This document shows positions 41,901 to 54,757 of a stretch of DNA of 64,000 bases, piece after piece. The stretch's first letter is position 1; the number at the start of each line of letters is the position of its first letter. This DNA is from Schistocerca nitens. Its lineage: Eukaryota > Arthropoda > Insecta > Orthoptera > Acrididae. The DNA is taken from the NCBI RefSeq assembly GCF_023898315.1, contig NC_064619.1, positions 487,175,376 through 487,239,375 of the forward strand, read 5' to 3'. The position numbers were made by a program, and so were the translations under genes. The notes beneath the pieces are model-generated. The model saw only the letters and a program-made list of their open reading frames with translations. It had not been told where the DNA came from and made no database searches.

Positions 41901-44213
41901 GAGGAAGAAAGGAACATAAGGAAAGCACTGACAAAAAGAGGGGCGGAATGGTAGGACATGTTTCGAGACATAAGGAAACAAATTCCATGGTGCTAATACA
42001 ACAAATAATTCAAGTAATTAAGAATATATGCCGAATATGCTTCTCTGAGATGAAGAGATTGGTACAAGAGAAGAAATCCCGGTGAGCCGCCTCAAACCAG
42101 TCAGAAGAATGATGGAAAATGGAAAAAAGAACATAATTGGTACGAGTTTAGGACTCCGCGAGTACTTTGAGTTACAGTATAAACTGCAGCATAAATTAAA
42201 TTACTGAAATCAACACGATGTAAAAAGTTTAGTCTTTCAAGTGGGCATGACGGATATATCGGCCCTTGGCCTGTTCGCTCTCAGTTCAACGAATATATCG
42301 GACCACAGTAACCTGTCGCTTGTAGCTAATGGGAATGATGAATTCAAAGTCGAGAGGAACTTTAAAGTTAGTAGCTAACGTTTCATCCATCATCAGTCAA
42401 AATAATGCATTCTCGAAGTTTTAACGGTTTTCATTGTTTTTACTGCTATGAACACAAATTATGGCTGCTCCTGAAGAAAAAACAGCTTTTCGAGTTGTTT
42501 TGGAATTCGCTAACGAATTTCTTGGAAAGAATTATTGAATTTACCTCTTCCCCTCGTATATTAGTTCAGATTAGGGTGAGCAACTGACGAGTAAGCAAGC
42601 GGGGTTTTCGACACAAAGCAGGAAAACAGAAATGAGTTCCTTGACGTTACTGAAAATAAAAAAATTGAAGGATGGCGAATATTTAACAGCTGCGTCACCT
42701 AGCAGATATTAGTAAAACAGAACCGCAAAAGAGATGCCGTGATGGTCAGCGCGTTACGTGACAATGCATTGCATGAAGTAAACTCAAAATATCTCATCCT
42801 GCATTTGTGGTAAATATATGAGACGCGTGGCTAGAAGTAGGTCACAGAAGGGAAACTACCAAGTGGCCAGGAGCAGACTGAAAAAAGTTATCAGACGATC
42901 ACCGACGTTAAGTGCGGGGCTGTTTTCCAGTTATCCTGTATTAGTTTCAGGATAAGGCCGGGGGTACCTGCAACATGCACACACACTCACAACAGTGTAA
43001 TTGGGATAGGGGTTCTCAATGGGATAAAACAGTTCCTCACACATTATTCCTATCTGCAGTGATAACTGCAATTTATTAGTATTCTATGTTATCAACACAT
43101 CTGACTAGTAAAAATGCATATCGCCTTTGCTCTGTGGTTATGAAGCCAGATTTTGCAATAATCAGTAAGCATTCAGCTCTATTTAAGATAGCTGAAGTCA
43201 ATACCCTCTCCCGTGATCTACTGTACTGTAATTGTAACACACCCCACGTCTACCATCAGTGCATATAGGAGTTGACTTTGACTGATAGTATTTTACTGAC
43301 AGAAGTCTCTCTGGGTATATTTGGAAGACGAGGAAGAAGTGATCCTGCAAATACTTTGTAGATACATTTGGCAGTGAGAGTGAATCTAAATCATCTTTGG
43401 ACACCAAAGAACCCAAGTCACTTGTGGTAGGATAGTAAATAAATATTCTTGTACGAAATCTTTATTAATTATTGCATACACATACATAAGAAATGTGAAA
43501 ATAACTGAACACGAAAGGGCAACACGGGATTTATGCATTTACTGTAAATTCTGATAGAATGTGGTCAAACACTGGTGTACTCGCAGCAAATGATGGAATC
43601 GAGGGTGCCTCTACATTAAAGGATATACTAGAGATTTGTTTATAAACTATCCTTCCCAGATGAATTTGATTAAAGGAAAGTTCGTCATATTGTATCAAAA
43701 GGCTGTGGACTGAATATTGTGCATTTTATTATTCCACAAGTATTAAGACAAAAGTACCATAAACTGCTACTATTTCCAAAATTATTTTATTTTCCAGGTC
43801 TTAAGAAAAAGAAGATATATATCAAATACACTTAACCCATTCCCTATTAAAGAAACTAGTTCTTCAAGTCCAGTTAACGAGAAAACTGAAAATGGAAGAG
43901 ATCGACGTAAGAAAAACAAAAGCGAAACGTGTAAGATTTGGCGGAAACATTTCCCATGAAGGAAAACTATTAATTACTACTCGAAAAAGCAAGGCTTAGA
44001 AATTACTGTAATTTTTTGAATCGCTGCATATTAATCTAATTTATTAGACACAGTTCCTAAGTTTTCGTCAGTCAGTTGGCAGTTGGAGGCTGGAGTGCTG
44101 ACACATTATCTGCGTATCCATTTATGCTGGCAACTAATGTGATATATATACGGATCATATCAAGCCATACCACATCAACAATAGCCTGATGATGGCGCAC
44201 TGAAGCGCTGAAA
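41901..44213. other. Copy B intergenic, no gene recognised
   Basis: Matches 329-2,506. It includes about 144 bp (42,552-42,695) missing in copy A. No coding or RNA feature was seen. Confidence 0.6.
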
Positions 44214-44770
44214 CTGGTGGTAACAAACTAAAATAAAGTCATATGGACGGCTGTAGGTGTTTTATTTTGTCACAATAGTAAACGGCCGTCATTCCAAAGA
44301 CCTCCTTCCAATAGGACGGACGTACAAAAACAATATTCCGTATATCGTAGGCCATGTACTCGTACATCCATTATGTATATTCGCGTACGTTGAACACATT
44401 TTACTTTCAACTCGCTTTCCCGGCGTCGGCGGATAAATACGATACTACAGTGCCTGTGTTATTCCGAATTACAGTGTAAAATTCCTTCGGACATGCATGC
44501 ATGTCCTAAGGAACAGGCACTTCTTCGACTACAGCCGGAATGAAATACAAGAAATTTATTCGCAGTTGCGAATATGGACAGCCATCAACTGTATAACAGA
44601 ATGACGACAATGAAAGCCACTGCCTGACCGGAACTCAAATCGGGATTTCCCGCTCATCGCGTGCGGTCACCTTATCATTTGACTATCCGAGCAGAACTCA
44701 TGGCCAGGCCCGAACTACGATATATCGTCAGCCACATGCCTAAATCCTGTACCCGTACGTCCACTATGTA
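44214..44770 (-). repeat. tRNA-headed tandem repeat, end of R0 and unit R1 (copy B)
   Basis: The end of one unit (TGTACTCGTACATCCATTATGTATATTCGCG, 44,354-44,384, then GGCGGATAAATACGATACTA) runs straight into R1. R1 again ends CCGTACGTCCACTATGTA at 44,770. The tRNA-like head of R1 is on the minus strand at about 44,603-44,690. About 240 bp of this are deleted in copy A. Confidence 0.55.
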
Positions 44771-44933
44771 CGAGGGTCATTCAATAATTAAAGAGACAAA
44801 ATGGTCCGGGGAAAAACTGTCAGTAGGGCAGGTTTGATACTTCTATGGCTTTAAATTGGCATCACTAGGATGAACCCTGAGCAGCTGATGTATCAACATA
44901 GTTTTGTTCATAACCTCAAAAATACATTTCAAG

Positions 44934-46215
44934 ATGGCGAGTCCGCTTGAAACGCCCACATTAGTTGAACAACGTTCTGTTATTTGTTGCCGGCCAGTGT
45001 GGCCGAGCGGTTCTAGGCGCTTCAGTCTGGAACCACGCGACCGCTACGGTCGCACGTTCGAATCCTGCCTCGGGCATGGACGTGTGTTATGTCCTTAGGT
45101 TAGGTAGGTTTAAGTAGTTCTAAGTTCTAGGGGACTGATGACCTCAAATGTTAAGTCCCATAGTGCTAAGAGCCATTTGAACCATTTTTTGTTATTTGTT
45201 TTTTACTTCCTGAATTCTAGGAACCAGTGAATATATACCGTAGAATGTCTTATGCTTATGATCAAAGTTATATAAATCGTCCAAATTTTTACAAGTGGGT
45301 AGAGCAGTTCAAAAATCGTCGCAACTCAGTGACTGACGAACACGCTTCTGGCCTACCAGTTGCAGTTTCAAGTCCCTCACTTGAAAGTCGAATTGATGAC
45401 ATTATTCGTGCCGACCGCCGTGTGACTGTGGAAATGATACCTGATAAGGTTCAAGTTAGTACTGATACAGTTCATAACATTGTCTGTAACAAGCGGAAGT
45501 ACCGAAAAACATGTGCGAGATGGGACCCATAGGACTTGACTCGGCTACACAAGGAAATAAAGTTGAGAGTGTGCACAGAGCTAAAGGAACGTTATGAAAG
45601 AGAAGGTGAGCACTTCTTCAACAAAATTTTAACTTGTGATGAAACTTCCGTTCACTATTATGAGCCAGAAACAAAAAGACAAAGCATGGAGTGGAAGCAC
45701 ACCAACTCACCTGTCTAGAAAAAATTCAAACCCAAGCATCAGCAGGATACATCATGTTGACGGTGTTTTGGGATGCTGAAGGTCCAGTTGTTTGTCATCC
45801 CGAAGAGCAGTGTAGAATGATCAGCCAATATTAATCGTATTTGCTTTTAGACTAGGTGAAGCCAGCCATGAGAGAGAGACGTCGTGGATCCGAGAGAAGA
45901 GGTGTGATTCTCCAGCAAGACAACCCAAGTCCTCATATTGCTCATCTAACCCTTGAAACCATCGACAAAATGGGTTGGGAAGTACTGCCTTATCCCCCTT
46001 ACAGTCCTCATTTAGCACCTACTGATTTCCATTTGTTTAGTGCACTGAAGGAGGCATTACGTGAAAAGAGGTTCCAGGACAAAGAGGACGTGAAACATTT
46101 TGTGTGAAATTGATTCAAACATCTAGATAAAGAGTTCTTTGCAGCCGGAATAAAAGAGCTTGTAGCGCGTTGGAATAAGTGCATAAATGTTCAAGGGGAT
46201 TATGTTGAAATGTAG
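44934..46215 (+). pseudogene. mariner transposase pseudogene, copy B
   Basis: The ATG at 44,934 begins MASPLETPTLVEQR, interrupted by the SINE. It resumes at 45,227. Copy B carries its own lesions in addition to the shared ones. The conserved Trp after the first Asp is Ser (TCDETSVHYYE; Trp in copy A), the third-Asp region reads LAPTDFHLF, and a TGA near 46,105 cuts the C-terminus. Shared lesions: frameshift near 45,535, stop at 45,716. Confidence 0.85.
44989..45189 (+). repeat. SINE inside mariner transposase, copy B
   Basis: Target-site duplication TGTTATTTGTT is perfect here (44,978-44,988; 45,190-45,200). The left copy in A has one substitution. Head and tail as in 3,039-3,239. Confidence 0.93.
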
Positions 46216-46290
46216 AAAAAGCATTGTTTTGTGAAAAAAAGGGTTTTTTCTCCAGACCACTTAGTCTCTTTAATTGTTGAATGACCCTCG

Positions 46291-46560
46291 AATATTCTCC
46301 TACAGAGGAGGCATTTTCCTTGAAAGTCTGTTTCTCGGAGCCGGCAGATAAATACGATACTGCAGTGCCTGTGTCATTCGGAACTACGATGCAGAGTTCC
46401 TTCGGACAAGCGTGCATCCATGTCCGAAGATACACGAACTGCGGCGACTACAGCAGTTATGAAATACATGAAATGTATTCGCAATATATTCTCGGCACAA
46501 ATAGGTTCAATGGCTGTTTGGAACGTCAAGATGTATTCAGATCAAATACTCGTTTCATTA
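46291..46560 (-). repeat. tRNA-headed repeat, body unit R2 (copy B)
   Basis: Counterpart of 4,346-4,565, with GGCAGATAAATACGATACTG and TGCCTGTGTCATTCGGAAC. Confidence 0.5.
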
Positions 46561-46776
46561 TTGAAGCTTTACAGTGAATTACAACAGATAGCCATGATCG
46601 CTAATTCGGAAAAGCATTACGACCTAATATAGGAAGAAGGTAATGGACTGTCGGTATGAGCTCCTGATTCGGCTACATAGCTAGTGTCAATATAAATAAT
46701 TGAAGTAGATCCATGGCATAGACAACGATGGACTGGAGATGTAATTTACTTGAGTAGCTCTGAGCCCACGTCATCC

Positions 46777-46979
46777 GCCGGCCGAGGTGGCCGAGCGGCT
46801 CTAGGCGCTACAGTCTGCGGCCGAGTGACCCCTACGGTCGCAGGTTCGAAACTTGCCCCGGGCATGGATGTGTATGATGTTCTTAGGTTAGTTAGGTTTA
46901 AGTAGCTCTAATTTCTAGGGGACCGATTACCTCAGAAGTTAAGTCCCATAGTGCTCAGAGCCACATGAACCATTGTGAA
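46777..46979 (+). repeat. SINE with Leu/Ser-tRNA-like head, copy B
   Basis: Target-site duplication CCACGTCATCC at 46,766-46,776 and 46,980-46,990. The head has diverged from copy A in its middle (CAGTCTGCGGCCGAGTGACC). The tail is shared. Confidence 0.92.
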
Positions 46980-47039
46980 CCACGTCATCCCATCGTTTGA
47001 CAGCATTTCATAAACCACGAAATAGTCAGCGCAATCTGA

Positions 47040-47573
47040 GGGAAACATTTACATCTACATCTGCACTTATGCTACATTATGTTGTGTGGCAGAGGGTACT
47101 TATGGTACATACATAACTTTCTAGTTGCAATCAATACGAGAGGCTTCTCTAAGAGAAATCAATATGACGCCCGCCTCTTCTTGGAAGTACATTCTATAAA
47201 TTTTCAACAGTGAACCTCTTCACGATGCACAACACCCACCTTGTAGCTCCTGACAGTGGAGTTTGTTGGGTATTTCGGTAACGCTGTCACTTACAACGAC
47301 ACTGTGATGAAACGGGTCGCTCTTCGTCGCATCATCCGTGCTTCTTCTAATAATCCTACCTGATAATGGCCCGACCGATGAACAACACTCAAGAAATGCC
47401 GAGCTAGTATTTTGAAAACCACTGCTGTTGTGCATGAGGTGATTCCCTTCAGATTGTTCCAGTAAATCTTTGATACTCCTCTGCTTCTCTGCGACAATTT
47501 TTTGTTGGTCTTCCTTCTTTAGTACATATACGATAGCTATTCTGAGGCACTTTCCGGTTGTTATTGTATCCAA
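47040..47573 (-). pseudogene. LINE 3' end relic, minus strand, copy B
   Basis: Counterpart of 5,095-5,629. The 3' end TACATCTACATCTGCACTTA is better preserved here. The minus-strand frame retains the same FLECCSSVGPLSG scrap. Confidence 0.55.
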
Positions 47574-50087
47574 TGCTTTACCGCGAAATTCTTCACTTAT
47601 GCACGTGCAGTACGTTACTTTTATTTACGTGCAGTGTCAACTACACCAATCGTGAACCGTTTTCCTGCATTTCGATACGGTTGTCTGATGTTGCAACCTT
47701 CCTGTAGACAACAGCATCGTCTGAGAACCCGCCCCGTGCAGCTTGCGACGTTATCCGGTACTCAATTTACATACAGAGCATTGCAAACATTAATAGCTCC
47801 GTAGAGCTCCCCTAGGCTACATGTATCGATTTTTCCCCTTGAGTTACACCTCTTATTTCTGTTTGCTAAAATGTCCTGCAACCACCCATGTAATCTGCTA
47901 CCCGGTAAGCTTGTACCAGTGGTGGTTCGCGGATATTTTTCTAGTGATTTGTCTAGGGGGTCACTGGCAGATGATCTACAAAGTTTCAAATGACTAACAT
48001 ACATGGTTTAATAATAATAAAAAGTAACAACTCTACGGAAATACACTTAGCTTACGATGGATGGTTGCACGAATAATCCACTGCCCGCTCATTAAGAGCA
48101 GAGACTCTGTCAATGCTGATAATATCCCTTGCGACTGAGAGCACTGCTGCTGCTGTTAACAGTTGCTCACTCACAGCACGTCGCAGAAAACCTTCAGGAT
48201 AGAGAAAGATCGGTCTGCGTCAGAATATGTCGCCGGTATGGTAACAGTCATTTTCAGGAGTTTCGTTGTTTGACTACAATGTTTCTGCAAATTATTTTCG
48301 AATAGGAGTTGCAGAAACTTCAAAGCTCATCCCTCGTTACTAATATCTGAACTTTTGTTCTGAGTTTATTGCCTTCAAGGATGGGATTTATTTTGTAAGA
48401 CGCCTGTCGCAATGTTTGCAGAAAGTGACCTGCATACAACACACACTTTTCGGAATTAAATAAATTTGCAGCTACGAGACATCCGGTAAATTCAAAGCTT
48501 TCAGCAACTTCAGTGACAATTTTATCTCACACATCTTTTGAAAGAACCGTTTTTTGAGTTTATTTTCCTGTACCTATCTCTGTGCAAGGTGCAGCAACTC
48601 TGCATGTGGAAATAATGTCAGATATGTTACCTGGAATATATTTTTGCAGAGTTCTGCCCTTTGTTGTACACACAGTGGGTGAACTACTCATTTTTGTGAT
48701 TGGCTGTACAATGCAGCAATGTTGGCACGGTGTGATATTAATTACAAACAACCAAAATTGAAGTGCTGTGTGCCTTCATTTCAGACGGTGCACTATTGCT
48801 TAAATTATTACAGTGGTTTGTCGAGATAGAATCTCAGTTTTCTCCAGGCATTCTACAAGTCGCTATTTTCATACACAATTTGCACAGTTCTTGATTTAAA
48901 TTCCACTTTGTGATGGAAACATGGCAGAATTTCCTGCTCAGTATATATTACACACCGTGAAGAACATGGGTAAAACTAAAAATCTCACTAAGGGCAACGA
49001 AATATCTTCTGACGTCCCTATTCTGACTCTCTGCACACGTTAAAATGAGATCCTGCGTTTCGGCATAAAAATTAACTACATAATCATGTTCCAAATGTTC
49101 TTTCAGAAGAGTCGGTGCACCAGAAAAACGACCTCTCACGACACCTGTGCAATTGTAGCTCTGTGAAATAACGATATTTCGATCGCTCTCAGCGATTATG
49201 CTAAAGATTTTGGACTCTATTCACGAGGTGTCAGGAATGAAAAAGACCTTGCTATAGATTTCCCTTTAGAGGAAACATATCTGACTATTATGATAAACAG
49301 TGAAATTGTTGAAGTGTCATTGTCTTACCTACGCTGACTTGTACAGGATCAGTGACAGCAATTTTCTTTTTTGTTCTGTAAACCTCCATCATACAAAAAA
49401 GAACAAAATTTTGAATGCGTTTTCCTGTTCTTTTGAAAACACATGCCTTCCAAAGATTATCGTTAAATAAAGTATCAGATCCACTAACGAAACCTAAATG
49501 AAATCTAGAAGACGTTCGGAAATACCTGAATTTGATGAGTTGCTGCATCCATAATTTCCACGAAGTGCAAGCTCAGAAACATAATAAACTACAACAGATC
49601 ACGCAGTTTTAGAGAGTGTGTAACGATATTGGCAAATCCCATGATTGTGTCTAGAACCTGTGTATCGGAAGAATCACTCATGCGTGCACAGTGACAGATG
49701 GTCTGAAACGGGTTCAGTCGAGTACGTAGTTCTTATTGTCATCTACCAGACTCCAGTAGCGCACAGAGACATTCAAGAAACAGGTCAAGAGCATGTTCTG
49801 TTTATTTCCTAAAGGCTTTTTGTTTACTTATCTCTGTACAGTTTTTATATGCATTTTGTAGTGTCAAGAATGCGTGAATGTTGTCTAAAGTAAATATATA
49901 GATCATTCTTCTACTGATGAACGTTGTACAAACGAGAACTTTGTAACATAATATGTCAAGTAAGTTTATGGTAAAAGGAAAGCTAATTCGAGTGCAAATG
50001 AAAACAATTAATAACGTAAAGTATAAGCAAAATATCAGAATGCTAAATATTTATTTCGGAAAAAAGTACTTTTCGAAAACATGTTAT
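47574..50087. other. Copy B intergenic, no gene recognised
   Basis: Counterpart of 5,630-8,174. The minus-strand frame near 48,004-47,762 is shorter than in A because of a stop, which argues against a gene. Confidence 0.55.
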
Positions 50088-50332
50088 TTGTTGATTGATT
50101 GGTCATGAAAAGCGCAGACTAAAAAGAGAGAACAATCTTTTTCTATTGGCTTTAAAGAAAACTGACCAATCAGAAAGGAGTATTCTTCCCGCGTCTTTTC
50201 TCTTGGAGACAGAGAAAGCTTACATCAGTCTAGAGTAGTCGGAGCCCAACCTTTCAATGGTACGGTCGTGTGTAGTATGAGCTCCGAAGGAAGTTATAAT
50301 TTGCCGGTTTTCGTTGTGCTACATAACTCTAA
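50088..50332 (+). promoter_or_regulatory. Possible promoter: CCAAT cluster, copy B
   Basis: Counterpart of 8,175-8,420. GATTGATTGG (one CCAAT motif altered), CTATTGGC, GACCAATCAG and the initiator-like ACATCAGTCT are present. The same lack of a downstream gene applies. Confidence 0.22.
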
Positions 50333-51026
50333 AGTGCTTTAAAGTGAAGGCAAGGTGCTTTTTTAGAAAGTATGGATTTTTAAGCAATTTTCTGTATGAG
50401 AAGTGACTGTAATTCCTCGTGGCATATTGAGCAGATTGGTAAATAAAAAAGTTGCGTGCATTTGACACCGAAAACTTAATAGCACGGCGAACATTTTCAT
50501 TTATGAACTATCCGTGCTTAGTGCATAGTAGATTTCGGGAAATACGTTACCGTAAGCTTGCTAACGTGAATGAAAGTGTTTTATGCATACTGTGTTAAGA
50601 TTACCACGGTCTTAGAAGTGAACGTGTACAATATCGAGGTTAAGAATATACCAAAGTTTTGCCATTACTTCCACCTTTCATTCGAAATCAAGACCTTTTC
50701 CCGATTCTATGAATAGTTGGGTTGTGTGCAGCCTGGTGCGAGTCGCAGTACAGCAGTTTTCTGCTCGGCTTTCCTACGGCGATCTGCTGCAGCGAGTTGA
50801 CCGGTAGCTGCAGATAAAGGACGGAAGGAGGCGCGCCGCCGCAGTGTCTTCCCATTGGCTGCCTACAAGTTCCATCCAGTTGTTGTGTAAAACCCCTTTT
50901 CCTAAAATATTACGATCGGGAGAAATCCGTCTTTTTGTTTTTGTCTTCTGTGATACCTTCTCGTAAATGTCCAGTCTGAAAATTCTTACAATTTCTTTAT
51001 TTTTATTGTTAGTGTTCTTGACTAAC

Positions 51027-51719
51027 TTGATTTTCGGCGCCAGTCTCCGTAAGTCCTTAATACAGAACTTATATTCAAGAAACTGGAAAGACAATTCTGT
51101 ACCATAGATCTCTGCACTTGAAATTTACACATATTGATTTACTACTGTAGACACTCCACGTCTGAGAACTGACGTCTTCAAACTTACAACTTCACATTGA
51201 ATCTTGGCGCTTGACAAACAGCAAAACCTGGTCACAGTACTGATATACTAACTGCAGCAAACGGAGAGATTTCCTACCTGTCGTAGCTGACTTGAATCCT
51301 GTTGTTATTTCAATTTCAAAAGTATCATTTTCCACACTTTCCAATGACAAAACAGGTATCGTAAGTTACAGAATAGTGCAGACATGAATTAGATTCAAAA
51401 TCTGCTATTTATGTGTCACATTGGTGGAACGACTGGGTCGGAAGAGCAACCGCTCTTCCGCGAGGTTCAGCGGTGGGAGGGTCCTGGTTCATACACGTCG
51501 GAGCGTTGCTCCAGTGCTGAGGTCAGGAGACACCTGCTGCCCTCGCTCCCTTCTCCACCCCTCGCAGATCAACTCAGCGGCTGGAATGTGGTCTTCGGTG
51601 GTGCAGAATCGGATTTTGCGCATGCGCCGAACCGAGCACAGGAGAGCTGACCACTAGTTTCAAGCGAGACTGTGGACGTCGTCGATGAGGTTCATTATGT
51701 AACTAAGTATTTATCTGTC
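51027..51719. other. 693-bp block present only in copy B
   Basis: It lies between GACTAAC and ATAGAGGCATGAG, which are directly joined in copy A. There is no inverted repeat, no tRNA-like box and no target-site duplication, so deletion from A is more likely than insertion in B. The right third is GC-rich and holds TTGCGCATGCGCCG (51,616-51,629), which resembles an NRF-1 type site. Two overlapping short frames (51,411-51,657) are not convincing as coding. Confidence 0.6.
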
Positions 51720-51974
51720 ATAGAGGCATGAGAATGACTTAATTTAAAATTTAAATTTTTACGCACTGTAAAATTCTGTCAGGTGAATATCTCTGTGGGA
51801 TCCACTGCTCCGCTCGCCACAGGACGAAACGCCGCTTGCTCGTACTTTGTTCACTAAACGAGCGGGCGACAAGGCGAGGTGAAGGAAAACAGCATTAACC
51901 TGGGTCTCGTTCTCTTCTGCTCTAGATCTTATCAACGATGATTTTGACCTGAATGTCGCTGAATGTCACAATGC

Positions 51975-52324
51975 GTGATCATAAAACTAAAACTCTAAAC
52001 TAAACTCCACCCCAATAGGCAATGAACGCACAAAGGTACTGACTGGCGGCCATGTCATCCTCAGCTCATCATCACTGGATGAGGATATTGAGGGGCATGT
52101 GGTCAGCACACCACTCTCCCAGCCGTATGTCAGTTTCCGTGACTGGAGCCTCTTCTCAATCAAGTAGCTCCTCAGTTTGCCTCACAAGGGCTGAGTGCAC
52201 CCCGCTTGCCAACAGCGCTCGGCAGACAGGATGGTCACACATCCAAGTGCTAGCCCAGACCGACAGCGCTTAACTTCGGTGACCTGACGGGAACCGGTGT
52301 TACCACTGTGACAAGGCCGTTGGC
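51975..52324 (-). repeat. 5S-rRNA-derived SINE, copy B
   Basis: The 5S-like head is 52,324-52,208 on the minus strand (117 nt, GCCAACGGCC to GCTGTTGGC) with ACCGAAGTTAAGCGCTGTCG. The body continues to about 51,975. Counterpart of 9,375-9,719. Confidence 0.82.
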
Positions 52325-52467
52325 TGATCATAAAACATGTTCCACGTTTCACGAACCAAACGCCGTCAGTGATATGGCCAATAACTATGTGTGTTTTGTT
52401 GAAAACAAGGTTGCGTGCCCTTTTTTTCCAGTCGCTTAGTACCTTTCGTTGCGCCACCTACCTACGA

Positions 52468-52619
52468 AATGGTTCAAATGGCTCTGAGTACTATGGGACT
52501 CAACTGCTGTAAACCTAAATAACCTAAGGACATCACACACATCCATGCCTGAGGTAGGATTCGAACCTGCGACCGTAGCAGTCGCACGGTTCCGGACTGC
52601 GCGCCTAGAACCGCGAGAC
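52468..52619 (-). repeat. SINE insertion unique to copy B
   Basis: Reverse-oriented Leu/Ser-type SINE: AATGGTTCAAATGGCTCTGA at its 3' side and ATTCGAACCTGCGACCGT in the B-box region. Target-site duplication CCTACCTACGA at 52,457-52,467 and 52,620-52,630. Copy A has a single CCTACCTACGA near 9,851. The tail is shorter than in the other SINEs (part of the AGTTCTAAGTTCTAGGGGAC region is missing). Confidence 0.95.
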
Positions 52620-52630
52620 CCTACCTACGA

Positions 52631-54543
52631 GAAAGTGCTGTTAAAAAAAAGGAGCTAAAGCCAGTACTTCACTCTCCGGCTGAGTGTATTCCTGTGTGTG
52701 ATTTATGTTTTAGAAGTACTAGAAATTTGTATACAGTAAAGGTAGCCCATCGCTCCACAAATGTAAGTTCTCATCGCTGTGCAACATGGTAAGGAGCTGG
52801 TGCGATTGAAAGTGGTCATTTATGTTAGACTGGGAAAGATAATTTGGGCTATTGCTTCTTGGGTTATTCCCTTGTTAGTAGGTTGGCGACACCAGGAATC
52901 GTTGCAGAAACAGCAGCATTTTGCACAAAAGGAACAGAATTCAGAGCATAGCGCTGTGCGGTGAATAGAGAAACGAGATTATCCGTATAGACCCTTCAGA
53001 CAACATATAACCAAAGCGGAAACTATGGGAACGTCAAAACTGCGTGAGTTTCAGCGGCACACATATTCTGTATCAGATGCCTCCTGTATTGCAAGCATGG
53101 AGATGTCTACTGCCAACAGGATGAAACGAAAAAGAGTATCAACTGCAGAGACTGGTGGTTGTTTCAATAGACAACATTCTGTCGGCACGAGACACTCATC
53201 GCCAGTCACTGCAGTGCTGAGCTGCAATATTATGACATTAATTTAACAAGTGAAATAAAGTGACGTGAGAAAGACAGAACGCAGCAGATATGACAAAACA
53301 GTAATTGGCACAACGTGAAACTTCCATATCGCCTGCCAGGCTTGAGCTGTGATGTATTGGTGGTGTGGCAGGTGGCGTCCTACGTGTGCGGAGCGTTGGT
53401 TTGTTTTCGTTATGGGCGCTAGTATTGTCACTTTATGCTGTGTTTGTAATCTGTATTGGATATATACATAGTGCTGCAAATTTTGCTGGACTATTCATGT
53501 TACTGAATCCACAAATTTAGTTACTTAACAAAAGGACGAGTTTACGTTGTACTCCGCTTACGCTCCTAATCAACTAGATATCAAACGTTATCTTTGGTTG
53601 TCTTGGTAATGTGAGTACACAGTGATTACAACTTATGTGAATTTCTACACATATTTTTTCAAAGGTGAGCCAACCTGTAATGTAATGAAATTAATAACTT
53701 GGTGAATAATAATAGTAATATTACTGAATAAGGAAAGCTGATACATCAACAATTAAGAAAAACGTAAGTCTTCAAAAGGTTATTGTAAATGAAGACTGGT
53801 TATTCTAACGTAAAGTGTGAAGAACGCGATGTTAGTCATTGAAAGTAATGTACAAAGATGTAGCAGAATTGGTTGATTTTGGTTGCCCACACTGTACGCC
53901 CTACAAAAGTTAATTTACATATGTGGTGTGATGTCTTCGATATCAATTGAATTTCTCTAATTTGATGCTTTATTTTTGCATTTTCGATGCCAACCCTGCG
54001 TACTATTCTTCATCGTATTCTTCTGGTTGTTTTGTTTTGTATACTTCAGTATTTTTGGGATTCTGTGGTTTTTACTTGAGAACATATCTCCCCAAATTGC
54101 CACAGTTTACTCGTAATGCTCATATTTACTATTCACAATTTTTATGTTTCTGAATTTGATTTTAATACTTTGGTTTTATGGGATCTGATGATTTTGACGT
54201 TTTGATAGACATTTCTAAATCAATTTGTGTTTCATCTTGAGGTTTGTGATGATGTTATTTGTCAAAGTGGACGGGTGTTATCGAAGGCTCTCGTCTTCCC
54301 CAATAATTCACCATACTTGCGACACAGTGCCGTACCCCCTGTCGAGAGAATTCGCCCCTGTTTGGCCTTAGGAGGGGAGGGGCGCACACAGCGCCGGCTG
54401 TCACCTCCACATGAAATCACCTCGGTCACAGCTTTTGATCAGTTTAGTAAAGACGTAATGCGTTCTCACGTCGCAGGATGGCAATTTCTGGACGGTAGAT
54501 GTAAATATATCTGTTGAAATGCTCGAGCGATGTGCTGTGGTGC
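52631..54543. other. Copy B intergenic, no gene recognised
   Basis: Counterpart of 9,862-12,094 without the A-only 315 bp (junction near 53,910). No coding feature was recognised. Confidence 0.55.
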
Positions 54544-54555
54544 TGTAACGACATA

Positions 54556-54757
54556 GCCGGCCGGAGTGGCCGAGAGGTGCTAGGCGCTACAGTCTGGAAC
54601 CGCGTGACCGCTACGGTCGCAGGTTCGAATCCTGCCACGGGCATGGATGTGTGTGATGTCCTTAGGTTAGTTAGGTTTAAGTAGTTCTAAGTTCTAGGGG
54701 ACTGATGACCACTGCAGTTAAGTCCCATAGTGCTCATAGCCATTTGAACCATTTTTT
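54556..54757 (+). repeat. SINE with Leu/Ser-tRNA-like head, copy B
   Basis: Target-site duplication TGTAACGACATA at 54,544-54,555 and 54,758-54,769. Counterpart of 12,107-12,308. Confidence 0.95.

Larger units (their letters stand above)
44771..46290 (+). mobile_element. mariner element, copy B, with nested SINE
   Basis: Same element as 2,821-4,345, with left end CGAGGGTCATTCAATAATTA and its inverted partner ending at 46,290. TA precedes the left end. The flanks on both sides belong to the tRNA-headed repeat. Confidence 0.88.
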
